A DNA stretch of 64,000 bases, from the NCBI GenBank assembly GCA_963920635.1, contig OY987305.1:22654876-22718875 (forward strand), in the 5' to 3' direction. Each line of letters opens with the position of its first letter. The first letter of the stretch is position 1. This DNA is from Pseudeuparius sepicola (taxonomy: Eukaryota > Arthropoda > Insecta > Coleoptera > Anthribidae). Of this stretch, positions 48,486-59,273 are shown piece after piece. The notes under the pieces are model-generated. The model searched no databases. It saw only the letters and a program-made list of their open reading frames with translations, and was not told the DNA's origin. Both the position numbers and the translations under genes were made by a program.

Positions 48486-49320
48486 TATTTTTGTTTGCGA
48501 TGCCACTGTCGCTTGCCACAGCACCCCTACAAGTTTTTTCTATACTCCTGTTATATCCCCTACCTGTCCCCCACAAATCTTTGAGATAGATTTGCACAAC
48601 AATTTCAGAATTTTCTACTTTGGGATTTTTTTTGCGAAGCCACCGTCGTTTGTTACGGGACCCATACAGGTTTTTTCGATACTCCTACATCCCCTACGAG
48701 TTTCCCACAAATATCTTTGAGATTCTGATTAATTTACAAAAAAAAAACAGAATTTCTTTACATTTTTTTGTGACGTGACTGTCGTTTACCACGGCATCCC
48801 TACAGATTTTTTCAATGCTCCTACGCGTCCAAACCAAAGATATTTCAAATTGAGATTGATTTACACAAAAAAGTTTTTTTAGGATTTTTTTGCGACGCCA
48901 CTGTTGTTTGTCACAGCACCCCTACAGGTTTTTTAAATATTACTACATCCCCTATGCGTCTTTCAAAAATATTTTTGAGATTAAGATTGATTTACACAAA
49001 AATATGATTTTTGGGATTTTTTTGCAACGCCATTGTCGTTTGTCACGGCACCTTCTACAGGTTTTTTCTATATTACTACATCCCCTATGCGTCTTCCAAA
49101 AATATCTTTGAGATTGAGATTGATTTACACAAAAATAAGATTTCTGGGATATCTTTGCGACGCCACTGTTGTTTGTCACAGCACCCATACAGGTTTTTTT
49201 CTATATTACTACATCCCCTATGCGTCTTCCAAAAATATCTTTGAGATTAAGACTGATCTACACAAAAATTAGATTTTTTTTATTTTTTTCTCACGCCAAT
49301 GTCATTTGTCCCTCGATTTG
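48486..49320 (+). repeat. Satellite array, seven ~130-bp monomers
   Basis: The landmark GCGACGCCACTGTCGTTTGT recurs at about 48499, 48637, 48773, 48894, 49026, 49159 and 49292. Each monomer also has CTACATCCCCTATGCGTC and AAAAATATCTTTGAGATT. The long frames seen here are accidental products of the repeat. Confidence 0.9.
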
Positions 49321-49423
49321 TCCCGGCACCTCCTTATATTATAACATTAGATCATAGTATACAATAAAAAACAAAAAAATTAAATCTGAATTTTAGTTGC
49401 TAATTAAAAAAAGAAAAAGCCTT

Positions 49424-49501
49424 GTGTGGGATTTGAACCTATGATGAAATAAATGAAGTTTTCACAGGAACGCGCCTTTACCCACACGGCTATATCCACT
49501 T
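49424..49501 (-). repeat. tRNA-like segment, copy 1 (Ser/Leu-type head)
   Basis: Read on the minus strand it has an A-box-like TATAGCCGTGTGGGTAAAGG and a B-box GGTTCAAATCC, spaced with a long middle as in class II tRNAs (Ser/Leu). Arms do not fold cleanly, so it is a tRNA-derived relic. It sits inside a TIR-like repeat whose end is the inverse of CATGAAAAAGCGATGTC. Confidence 0.55.
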
Positions 49502-50261
49502 CTATAAATTATTTCCATGAGGCTGCTCATATCTAAAATATCCTGAAATTTTTTGCACTTTTCGCATTAACTTTTGACAATGTTCTGCACCACAAAACTG
49601 CATGCCAATCGGTAAATCGTTATTTGGTATTTAAAATTTATCGTACAATATATTGGCATGCATTTAAAATCGTTCGGAGACATCGCTTTTTCATGTCAGA
49701 AGCAAATCACAAAAGAGGGGTCTAGCTTTAGCCTGTGCTTCACCTCAACATGTTGGAACCTCCTTTCGCAGATAAATAGGACTCTTATGGATGTGCTTTA
49801 AACGGCAAAGGATAATATAGGTAATGCTTTGCTGCACGCTTTCATTTAAACGGAGCTTCACCAAAGGCACCCCTGGGTATTAGGGCTAAAAATAGCGAAG
49901 AATCTGCAAGAACACTTGGAAATTTAAATGTAAAGACACAAAATATATAAAGAATATCTAGGGTAAACAAACCTTTCCTACGATAAAGTGCAGGGGCAGG
50001 GGCTGCATCGTCTAGGGCAAAAGCCTACTTAAGTTTCTCTTGGACTGATTCTAAAGCTTTTCTAGCCTATCTTTCCCGAATAAAAGAAGGAAATAGAAGA
50101 CGTCGGGATCATTGTTTACAATCAAGTTAGGTTAGGTACAGTAAAAGCAATAACCCATCACCATCGCGCAATTACCTGTTCGCCTCGTGAATACTCAATT
50201 CTCGGAAAAGCAAACAAAACAAACTAACCCATTTTCTTTCGCGAATACGTCGATCGATTTC

Positions 50262-50543
50262 TATAACTAAAATCGAGCAATTCTTACGTCTGGCGTAAAT
50301 AAAAACACGTGTTCAGCGCGCCCGGCAACAGGGACGTACGCGTATCAGCTATTTAGGTACTGCCACAAATAATTTTATCGATGTTTTCAACCATTTTAAT
50401 TAAGCCAATAATTTTTTCCGAAATATTTTTATGTAAACAATTGTAAAACTAAAATTAAATAAAGGTCGTGCCTCAGTGCGGTTGCGGCGAATATCTCAAC
50501 GCACCTGCTCTTGTTTACGCCAGACTTGCTCGATTTTAGTATA
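50262..50543 (+). mobile_element. TIR element, copy 2 of the family at 19728
   Basis: TATAACTAAAATCGAGCAAT at the left and TTGCTCGATTTTAGTATA at the right. The interior TTGTAAAACTAAAATTAAAT and AAGGTCGTGCCTCAGTGCGG match copies 1 and 3. Opposite orientation to copy 1. Confidence 0.75.
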
Positions 50544-50824
50544 GGGACTTTACTTTTATTTGATCGGCGCGGCGCGCCAAATTCGAGTCCCTCGCCGACG
50601 CGTACCAAATCGGAAAATGGCTCAAAACGGCGGAACTGCTTTTCCGCTTCTGGCGCGCTTCAATAGCGATGTGGAGTTTGCGACACAGGAACCTGAAACA
50701 ATCTAGCTAAAGGGCAAGTGTTGTTGTATGATTCTTATAACGTTCAAAAAAAATGATCAAAAAAAATGATCAAAATACCTTTCCAAATCTCTCAGCCAGT
50801 TCGTGTGTAAATAACAGAAATGAT

Positions 50825-50898
50825 ACTCCGGTAGCTTAGTTGGTTCAAAGCGCCTACGGCCCCAGTAGGTGTGCCGAGTTCAAGTCCCGGTTGGAGTG
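50825..50898 (+). tRNA. tRNA-like gene, cloverleaf with CCC anticodon (Gly-type), possibly pseudo
   Basis: The acceptor arm ACTCCGG pairs fully with TTGGAGT (two G-U pairs). TA linker; D-stem GCTT/AAGC with loop AGTTGGTTCA. Anticodon stem CCTAC/GTAGG is perfect, with loop GGCCCCA. TGTG variable loop. T-stem CCGAG/CCCGG has one mismatch, around loop TTCAAGT. A box TAGCTTAGTTGG and B box GAGTTCAAGTCC are intact, and a T8 pol III terminator follows at about 50905. The anticodon would be CCC (Gly). However, position 33 is G rather than the near-universal U, so decoding is doubtful. A recently derived SINE head or a tRNA pseudogene are alternatives. Confidence 0.6.
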
Positions 50899-51164
50899 CG
50901 TTCTTTTTTTTAAACTGATTATCCTTTGCCTGATGTGCCGATACAACATTCCTCTTGTTATATCTACATGTGCGAAAATCCATCCTTATGTGATATTTTT
51001 CAGTTATGGACCCTTTTTTTGGGTAGGCACTTAGTAATCGTCTAGTTTCAAGAAAACTCAACTAACAAGTACGAACCTCGGAGCGCCACCAACTTGAGGG
51101 GTTCCAAGTAGTCGTCGCGCTGAAACCGCGGCAGGCTTATAAACGCCTACGCGGATTTTTTTTT

Positions 51165-52215
51165 GCGATGCCACTGTCACTGTCGCTTGCTACAGCACTC
51201 CTACAAGTTTTTTCTATATCCCCTACCTGTCCCCCACAAATTTTTTAGATATATTTGCACAACAATTTCAGAATTTTCTTCTTTGGGATTTTTTGCGAAG
51301 CCACCGTCGTTTGGTACGACACCCAGCCAGGTTTTTTAGATACACCTACATCCCCTACGAGTTTCCCAAAAATATCTTTGAGATTCAGATTAATTTACAA
51401 AAAAAATCAGAATTTCTTTACAATTTTTTGTGACGCCACTGTCGTTTACCACGACATCCCTATACAGATTTTTTCAATACTCCTACCCGTCCCCACAAAA
51501 TATGTATATTTCAAATTGAGATTGATTTACACAAAAAAAGTTTTCTTTAGGCTTTTTTGCGACGCCACTGTTGTTTGTCATAGCAACCCTACAGTTTTTT
51601 TCTATAGTACTACATCCCCTATGCCTCTTCCAAAAATACCTTTGAGATTAAGATTGATTTCCACAAAAATAAGATTTTTGAGATTTTTTGCGACGCCAAT
51701 GTCGTTTGTCACGACATCGCCTACAGGTTTTTCTATATTACTACATCCCCTATGCGTCTCCCAAAAATATCTTTGAGATTAAGATCGATTTACACAAAAC
51801 TAAGATTTTTGGTATTTTTTTTGCGACGCCACTGTCGTTTGTCACGTCACCCCCTACAGGTTTTTCTCTATATTACTACATTTCCTATGCGTCTTCCAAA
51901 AAATATCTTTGAGATTAACATTGATTTACACGAAAATAAGATTTTTGGGATTTTTTTTTGCGACGCCACTGTCGTTTGTCACGGCACTTCCTACAGGTTT
52001 TTCTATATTACTACATCCCCTATGCGTCTCCCAAAAATATCTTTGAGATTGAGATTGATTTACACAAAATAAGATTTTTGGAACTACTTTGCAACGCATA
52101 TGTCGTTTGTCACGGCACCTCCTACAGGTTTTTTCTATACCTACTCCTACATCCCCTATGTGTCATCCAAAAATATATTTGAGACGGACATTGATTTACA
52201 CAAACAAATCAGTAT
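51165..52215 (+). repeat. Satellite array, eight ~130-bp monomers
   Basis: Landmark positions: about 51169, 51297, 51432, 51562, 51692, 51825, 51962 and 52093; a ninth, partial monomer lies after the foldback insert at 53574-53650. The second monomer shares distinctive variants with the second monomer of the first array (GAAGCCACCGTCG start, TACGAGTTTCCC), so the arrays are positional copies of each other. Confidence 0.9.
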
Positions 52216-52216
52216 A

Positions 52217-53568
52217 CACTGTGTCCCGGATAAGAATGAACAGCATGGGGATATTGCAAACGGTGAGAGATAGGGCAACGGTTAAATGGGGAAAAAGTTG
52301 CGCAATTTTGAGGTCAATAAAATGGCACAAACAGATTTTTAATATCTTTTTTCGTTTTTGAGTTATTTTGAAAAAAGTAAAATTTTGCGCTTTCGATTTT
52401 ATTTTTTTCTGAACTTGTTATCACAGATAGGGAAAAAAGAAAAACATTTTCTTATGGCACTTTTTAACGGGCCTTAAGATGGCGTTTTTAGATTTGTTCT
52501 ACAACGTTTCGTTTTTGAGAAACCATCTTCAACTTTATTTTTTTAAATACGGACCTGGATTTTTTTTGTAGATTTTGAAAGCACTTTTCATTGCAAATAC
52601 CATGATGTATGACACGAAATATTTTTAAAATGTTTTGAGACAGTAATACTGAAACTTCCTTTTTTTCCATTCATTTTTGTCTAATGCGGCCCTGTATTTA
52701 ATAATAAGGAGTCTAAATCTAAATATTAATCAGTATTGACAACAATTTAACTTACAGTTTATTTTTACTTCGAAAACTTAATAGTTTTAAATTTTACGGC
52801 CCTGCGTCTGGTAAAGTGTTTTCCTCTGTTGTTGTACAGCAACAGTGTCACATTGTGTTTTGCACCCTCCATTTGTAATGAAATAAATTGTTAACTAAAT
52901 GATACAGTGGGAGTTATGACAAATAACAAGGGATTGGTTTCGTTGTTTCAAAGCCTTCTAGGTGGAGGATTTTTATTTATTTTTTATTATCGTATGTGCG
53001 TCCTTTTTTTAGTTCTCCAATGAAAGATAAGTTGTAAGTTAAATTGTTGACAATACTGATTAATATTTAGACTTCTTATTATTAAATACAGGGCCGCATT
53101 AGAAGAAAAATTAATGGAAAAAAAGGAATTTTCAGTATAATTGTCTCAAAACATTTTAAAAATATTTCTTGTCATACATCATGGTATTTGCAATGAAAAG
53201 TGCTTTCAAAATCTGCAATGAAAAATCCAGGTCCGTATTTAAAAAAATTAAGTTGAAGATGGTTTCTCAAAAACGAAACGTTGTAGAACAAATCTAAAAA
53301 CGCCACCTTAAGGCCCGTTAAAAAGTGCCACAAGAAAGTGCTTTTCTTTTTTCTCTATCTGTGCTATCAACTTCGGAAAAAAATAAAATCGAAAACGCAA
53401 AATTTTACTTTTTTCAAAATAACTCAAAAACGAAAAAAGATATTAGAAATCTGTTTGTGCCATTTTATTGACCTCGAAATTGCGCAACTTTTTCCCCATT
53501 TAACCCTTGCCCTATATCTCACCGTTTGCAATATCCCCATGCTGTTCATTCTTATCCGGGACACAGTG
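52217..53568. mobile_element. 1.35-kb foldback element with ~540-bp arms
   Basis: Ends CACTGTGTCCCGGATAAGAA and its inverse, flanked by TATA/TA. Left arm to about 52757 and right arm from about 53033 are inverse copies with few differences. The ~275-bp loop contains GCACCCTCCATTTG. It is inserted in a satellite monomer. Similar single ends (CAGTGTGTCCCCGG) occur at 63556. Confidence 0.85.
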
Positions 53569-54244
53569 TATACTCATACATCCCTTACGCGTCCCTCAAA
53601 AATATCTGATTGAGATTGATCTACACAAAAAGAATCAGATTTTTTTGCGACGAAATAAAAATCGAAAAATGTTGAAGAACTTTTCCGTAAAATTTTTGAA
53701 ATGTCCAGATTTAAAAAAAAAACATAATTGTCAAAGTAATACTCACTTCCAGTCAAATCGGAAGATGGGAATAAGAACTGACCATTTTTTGCTACTCCCT
53801 GTATAGTCATTACTAACATTTCTTGATACAAGTATTGTTTTTTAATAACTTTTTGACAATCCTCCATATAAAAAACCTGAAACTTGGAGACTGCAAATCT
53901 CTGTGCTAAATATAGGTGAGGCGTATTTAATCGTAACTTATTTAATGGTAATAACAGCTGATCAATTTTCTGTATTTTTTCTACCTTCCATCCTAAATAA
54001 TAATTAGGTATTAATCTCTAAATGCCATGAATGTGCTAAAGAAGCGAATTTTAAGCGCCGCTCTCGTGCAGAAGGGTGTGCAATTCAATTTTCCGTTTAC
54101 ATGAAAAAGCGATGTCTACAAACGATTATCATTATTATCAACAAAAATGCAGATTGTATCGTTTACTATTATAACATTACATAATAAAAATAAAAATTAA
54201 AAGCTGTATTTTCGTTGCTAATTAAAAAAAAGAAAAAGCACTGT

Positions 54245-54313
54245 GTGGGATTTGAACCTACGATGAAATAAATGAAGTTTATCCTTTACCCGCTGGGCTA
54301 TATCCACTTCTGT
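54245..54313 (-). repeat. tRNA-like segment, copy 2
   Basis: Same arrangement as copy 1 at 49424 (minus strand, B box GGTTCAAATCC, A-box-like GATATAGCCCAGCGGGTAAA) with a 9-bp shorter middle. Upstream (54102-54120) lies CATGAAAAAGCGATGTCT, the end that is missing from copy 1, so the tRNA-like part belongs to an element with inverted ends. Confidence 0.55.
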
Positions 54314-54489
54314 AATTTCTTTCCATGAGGTTGCTCATATCTAAAATAACTTAAAATTTGCTGCACTTTTCGCATTAACTTTTTACAATTTCTGCACCAC
54401 AGAACTGCATGCCAATCGGTAAATCGTCATTTGGTAGTTCAAATTTATCGTGTACAATATATTGGCATGCATTTGAAAATCGTTCGGAA

Positions 54490-54732
54490 ACAGGGGCGTA
54501 CTCGATCGCAAAAGTATATTTACGGTTTTATCTTGTTGTTCTCAGCTATTTAGACACTGTCACAAATAATTTTATCGATGTTCTGAACCATTTTAATTAA
54601 GCCAATAATTTTTTTCTGTAATATTTTTATGTAAACAATTGTAAAACTAAAATTAAATAAAGGTCGTGCCTCAGTGCGGCTCTGGCGTGCTCTTGTTTAC
54701 GCCAGGCGTAAGAGTTGTTCGATTTTAGTATA
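54490..54732 (+). mobile_element. TIR element, copy 3, left end missing
   Basis: GGGGCGTACTCGATCGCAAA, then TTATTTAAT-rich interior and the end TTGTTCGATTTTAGTATA. It matches the reverse complement of 19728-19950. The left inverted repeat is replaced by the upstream tail. Confidence 0.7.
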
Positions 54733-54998
54733 GGGACTTTTTACTTTTACATGTTAGGAAAAAACAAATAGGAAAATGCTCAAACGGCGAAACGGCTTTT
54801 TCGCTTCTAGCGCGCTTCAAAAGCAATGGGGCACTTATTTTTTTGCGGCCCCAGGCAAAATTTGGACTTTAAATATCGAAAACTGCGCCCGATAGCCGTG
54901 ACCAAACAAAAGCGTTACATACATACTAAATTTTTTGAGAAGCGAGGGCGACTATAAACACCTAGGAGGTCAGGCAGGACCGGACTAGGCGTTTATAA

Positions 54999-55085
54999 CA
55001 AGTACAGACCTCGAAGCGCCACCAACTTGAGGAGTGCCTAGTTGTGGCCGTGCTGAAACCACGGCAGGCTTACAAGCGCCTATAC
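54999..55085 (+). repeat. Third copy of the GC-rich head
   Basis: AACAAGTACAGACCTCGAAGC.. matches 48388-48475 and 51063-51150. It is not followed by satellite monomers. This is either the start of a third, deleted unit or a boundary remnant. Confidence 0.8.
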
Positions 55086-55089
55086 ACAA

Positions 55090-56405
55090 TACTCCATTTA
55101 TTAAAGCCTGTTTTACAAATAACAATTTTCGTCCAACAAATCCCCCAATAAATCTTACCATTTATTTTTGTGTCATTTGTGGGCAAAACTAATTGCTACT
55201 TTATCAGAATTTAAAACAATGCCACGGTTTAATGGATGTTCTCTTAGTACCCACCGAAAAATTTACATACCTACTACATTGTAAATCTTGGAAATTTCTT
55301 GCGGTATCTTGCATATTTTTCACATTTTTTAAATTTTCTAGTATGTATGACAGCTATAAATAAAACAAAAATAAGTGTTAAGAGATCACACAACAAACCA
55401 TGTTTTTTTCCCAATTCTGATAAACTAGGTTCAAAGCAATCAGTTTTGCCCACAAATTTCATTAAGAATTTTTTCGGTAACTCTTGAAACAAAAAAGTTA
55501 CATGATGAAGAAATTTCGGCGTTTTCGGGAATTTTGAAAAACATCTCGGAAAGTAGGCCATGGATCTCAAGTGTGTTTTTACGCAAAGTTAGCTCATCAA
55601 AAAAGCAATTTTTTTTTTCAAATAAAGTTCTCAGAAAAATGCATATTTGTCAAGATTTTCTCCCCTGTATATAAATTCTGAAGTTAGATTCGGATTCTAC
55701 AGAGAAAACTGCATCATTCTGGTTTTAAGCTGGTCTTTTCATTTCAAAAACTAAGGATATGATCGGACTTTATTTGAGACACCTAATATCCTGAAAAATT
55801 TTCTCTTTTGCTATGCGAAAAACACGATTCTATTATACATAGAAAAATAGTTATTTGTGTAACTAGTGCAAAAAGTGCAGCTCGAGACTCAGTCGAGGTA
55901 ACTGATGAACAAACATGAACAACAACAAACTTTCAGTATTTTTTTTAAATTCTGTTTTCTTCGTTGCCGTCACTTAAAACTCTTTTTCGAATTGTTGTGA
56001 AGTTTCCGGTACTGGTAGGTACTTTGTTCACCTTCCAGAATTTGAGCAGCTACCTATTTCAGTTTTTTTATAAATTGAAATTTTACTAAAAGTATTTACA
56101 CCAAGAGGTTGAACAGATCATTTTCCGTTATAATATAAAGAATCTAGTGTGACTGGTATAGACTGGGGACGAAGGGATGCATTTTTGCGATACATTTCAA
56201 CAAAATTAAAACTTCTAATTTTACCGCTTATTACAAATAATGATCGAGGTTTGTTTGTCTTGCTATATCGGGCATTTTCACAGTTATGATAGAATCCATG
56301 TCGTTAGTATCATTTAACGGTAATTTCTGTAACTCGCCTCTGCGGCATGCTCCTGGAATGCCAAATACAATGAAACTATAGCAATACACAAGTAAGTAGG
56401 TATAA
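55090..56405. other. No gene seen
   Basis: AT-rich. The overlapping frames at 55274-55570 and 55299-55487 are on opposite strands and have no recognisable domain. Confidence 0.4.
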
Positions 56406-56411
56406 AGTTAA

Positions 56412-56790
56412 AACTCGGCCAAGTGCGAGTCGAACTCGCACACGAAGGGTTCCGTACCACCGTACAATATCTAACACTACATATTTTTAAAAAATACTTT
56501 AGTCAAAAATAAGAAAAGAAATAAAAAAGTTTGCCCCAGAGCGTGGTTTCGAACGCCGGACCTCTGGGTTATGAGCCCAGCTTCCACTGAGCTACTTCGC
56601 TTGTTGAGAAATATCAATTAGTTAGCATTGTTCACAAAAATCGAAACAAGTATTACATAACCTTTATTTTACTTTTATTATTATTTGTTGTTATAGTGGC
56701 CATACACACTCTGTGAGAATTTCAAGTGTCTACCTATTACGATTCAAAAGATACAGCCGTATAAGGCATAGTTGGAGTCCCGTGGGGTTT
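56412..56790 (+). repeat. Conserved insect interspersed repeat, interrupted by a tRNA-Met-like segment
   Basis: The left core CTCGGCCAAGTGCGAGTCGA.. through GAAGGGTTCCGTACCA (56414-56459) is a motif I recall from very many insect, especially lepidopteran, repeat copies. The usual right part follows at 56680-56762: ATTTGTTGTTATAGTGGCC, then GAGAATTTCAAGTGTCTACC, then AGATACAGCC. Between them is a tRNA-Met relic with flanking AT-rich DNA. Confidence 0.65.
56534..56601 (-). tRNA. tRNA-Met (CAT) pseudogene
   Basis: Minus strand: A box TAGCTCAGTGGAAGC; perfect anticodon arm CTGGG-CTCATAA-CCCAG with anticodon CAT; AGGTC variable loop; B box GTTCGAAACC. It ends in TTTTTT near 56522. Compared with elongator tRNA-Met, about four bases of the D arm are missing, the T-stem has two mismatches, and the acceptor strands (AGCGAAG and CTCTGGG) do not pair. 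Clearly derived from tRNA-Met but not functional as such. Confidence 0.75.
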
Positions 56791-56799
56791 TCTAAAAAG

Positions 56800-58255
56800 A
56801 TTTTACATAAAAATACAGCGCGCCCGTAGGTACCTGAAAAAGTCACATATGGAATAACAGATGGGCCTCTGAGCCCCCAAAGTCCAAAATCGGTACGAAA
56901 TTTGGAAATTATCCACACCAGAACAATACCAAATGTCAATCGATGTTTGCGAATAAGTATCGGGGGGCGGGGCTTGTGCGTCGGCCACGATGTGTACAGT
57001 ATGATCTCGCGAACCTCGCCAAATCGCGAAAAAAAGGCGGCCTAAACGGCCGAACGGCTTTTTCGATCGGGGTGCCCTCTGGCAGGCGAAAGGCCCGTAT
57101 CCCACGCGAAAATTGAACTCGACCGGCGCTCTCCCTTCCGATCGCTAGTCATTTAATGCGATAAATCAAACAGGGTCCACTTTAAATAAGTCCATTTGAT
57201 GCTTGCCTATGGACATTCAGTACACAATCATAACATTATATTATTAAAGGGGCTGATAACGTTGTATGTTACCCACATTGTAATATGTTCGTTTTTGACA
57301 TAAATGTTTTAAAGACAGAAGATATACATAAAACTTTATCTGAATACTCATTGTGCTAATTCTACAGTAATAAGTGCATATTACCATACGCTATAAATCA
57401 ACTGGTTAAGTTGCTGTCACTTTGTGTAGAATACAAGGTGTCCCAGAATTTTTTCTCTCAGAATTTCTTTCATCTTGTTCCTCTCATCGGGGAAGTCGGT
57501 CTGTTCAAAGAATTTTCTAAAATCATTAAGTAAGCTCTTATTAATATTCACGGAGTCACAATCAAAAGCAATAATGACCATGACCGAGAAATATTATCCC
57601 AATTGTAGATTTACAAAGCTTATGGGCGTGTACTGCAGACCATAGCTCGTATTTTAAAAATGATAGCCCCGAATGAGTTCATTATACTTTTTATAATGAT
57701 ACAAAAGGCATGCGTCTTCATTCCATATTACATGGCGCAGTGTGATGTCTTTTATATTAAACAAGTCTACTGTCATTGGGATCCAGTACAATAATAAATG
57801 TTATCTATCACAGACGTAGTTATATTTTTCATAAGGTGGGGGGGAAAGTGTATGAAGTAAAATATTTTATAATGCGTGACGACCTCACGCAAGGAAATCG
57901 TATCAATCATCTTTTAGATAAAATATTTCACCAAACATTGGTCAATGGTACTGGAGAACTAAGATTTAAGAAGTGTTCTTTTCCTGCTACCTGCTCCGTA
58001 CGTACATTTTACGGACTCGCCAGCTCGCCCGTAAGCGCAAGTCAAAAATGTTCGAAGTGCCTGGTTGCTTGGATGCCCATCAAAGCTTTATTTATTAGAT
58101 CTTGGTGTACGACAGCGCATACAGAATCGTCCTACTAACTCCGGCGTATTTACTTATACGAATATGTCCCATATTTTTAAATTGCTACCAGTAAGACTAT
58201 AATTTTCTGGAAATATCTCATTGCGGATTCGCTGCTTCATACTCTATACGCTAGT
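56800..58255. other. No gene seen
   Basis: GC-richer patch at 56940-57130 with conflicting frames. A single AAGGTGTCCCAGAATTTTTT end at about 57436 resembles the ends of the foldback element at 33839. Frame 57776-58138 has no recognisable domain. Confidence 0.4.
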
Positions 58256-59273
58256 GTGAGTATTAATAGTGCAGGAGCATAATGTATTCCGTGGGACCTT
58301 TTGTGAAGGGAAGTTGAGACTATGCGAAATCTGTTTATTGTAGATATGCTATGTAATGGCGCAGTGCCGGATGTTTACCTTCGAGTTGCGCTGTTTGGTT
58401 TTTATGACATCATGAATCCAAGATGGCCGCCATACAAAACATTTATTCATTACATAGAGAATAAATCCTTCCAGAGGGCTCTTACGCAAAATGTGCATAG
58501 AACATTTTCTATTCTGCATGGGGAGGCCAACAAATTTATTAATTATAAATTTTTCCATATCTTCTACCATCGTAATAACTCTACTTGTAATGTTTGTTGC
58601 ATATAAGTGTAATATTAAAGTTATTGTGAGTAAATAGCAGCACAATCATTATTTTTTTACCCTTAATAAATAACCGATGGTTCTAAACTGATGGTGACAT
58701 ATACAGTGACCGGCAGAAAGTTGGACACAAATGGAAAACTTTTTTATTATTAATTTATCAGAAAATTTTATTCTTGATAAAAGTTGGTGCTCAAGAGTAA
58801 AGTACCCTTATTTTTTAAAATACGGTAAAAAGTTACTTACAAAAGTTGTTTGGAATCAAAAGTGGATGTCAGATTTAAAGTCACAGCCACCTAGTCAAAA
58901 AAAAAAAGAAATTTAACTTTTTTGTATTTTTTTCGATCACCTATTACAAAAAAAAAAACAAATACCGCAAGCGCAACTTATCATCGGATAACACATGAAT
59001 TTGTTACTTAACTTTAATTTTGTTCGATTGTTCGATTGTGCCCATTGAATAAAATAAGTAGTTTTTTTGACAAATTTTAATAATAAGTAATTTAAATGAA
59101 AACAGTAACTAAAAATAAATTTGCTTAGAGGTACCTATCGAACAAAATACGAGATTAATAGGATAATCCATGCTATGGCCAATAATAACTCTTGCAAAGT
59201 TGGCTTTGAAAACAATAATTGTCGGCGAAGAATTATTTTACATGTAAAACTCCGTTATTGTCATTCTGCAACT

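Larger units (their letters stand above)
48388..51062 (+). repeat. Unit A of a ~2.6-kb tandem duplication
   Basis: Order: GC-rich head (48388-48485, AACAAGTACCGACCTCGGAG..), seven ~130-bp satellite monomers (48486-49320), tRNA-like segment (49424-49501), GCATGCCAATCGGTAAATCG tail, TIR element (50262-50543), GC-rich tail (50560-50685), tRNA-like gene (50825-50898). Head, monomers, tRNA-like segment, TIR element and GC-rich tail recur in the same order in unit B. Unit A alone has an extra ~640 bp (49684-50320). Confidence 0.75.
51063..54998 (+). repeat. Unit B of the ~2.6-kb tandem duplication, split by a foldback element
   Basis: GC-rich head (51063-51160), satellite monomers (51165-52215 and 53574-53650), tRNA-like segment (54245-54313), GCATGCCAATCGGTAAATCG tail, TIR element copy 3 (~54490-54732), GC-rich tail (54760-54830). 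Without the 1352-bp foldback insert the unit is ~2.58 kb. It lacks unit A's 640-bp segment and the tRNA-like gene, and carries an extra AT-rich stretch at 53650-54100. Confidence 0.75.

Noticed and set aside
48890..49357. Several overlapping frames of 60-80 codons with similar amino-acid repeats
   Set aside because: They are translations of the ~130-bp satellite monomers, appear in more than one frame, and have no start or domain logic.
51255..52361. 173-codon frame and neighbours that look like a repeat protein
   Set aside because: Same cause: the non-coding satellite happens to lack stops in some frames.
58322..58606. 95-codon frame with a partner at 61113-61319 on the other strand
   Set aside because: The similarity is explained by the inverted arms of the outer foldback element, not by two genes.
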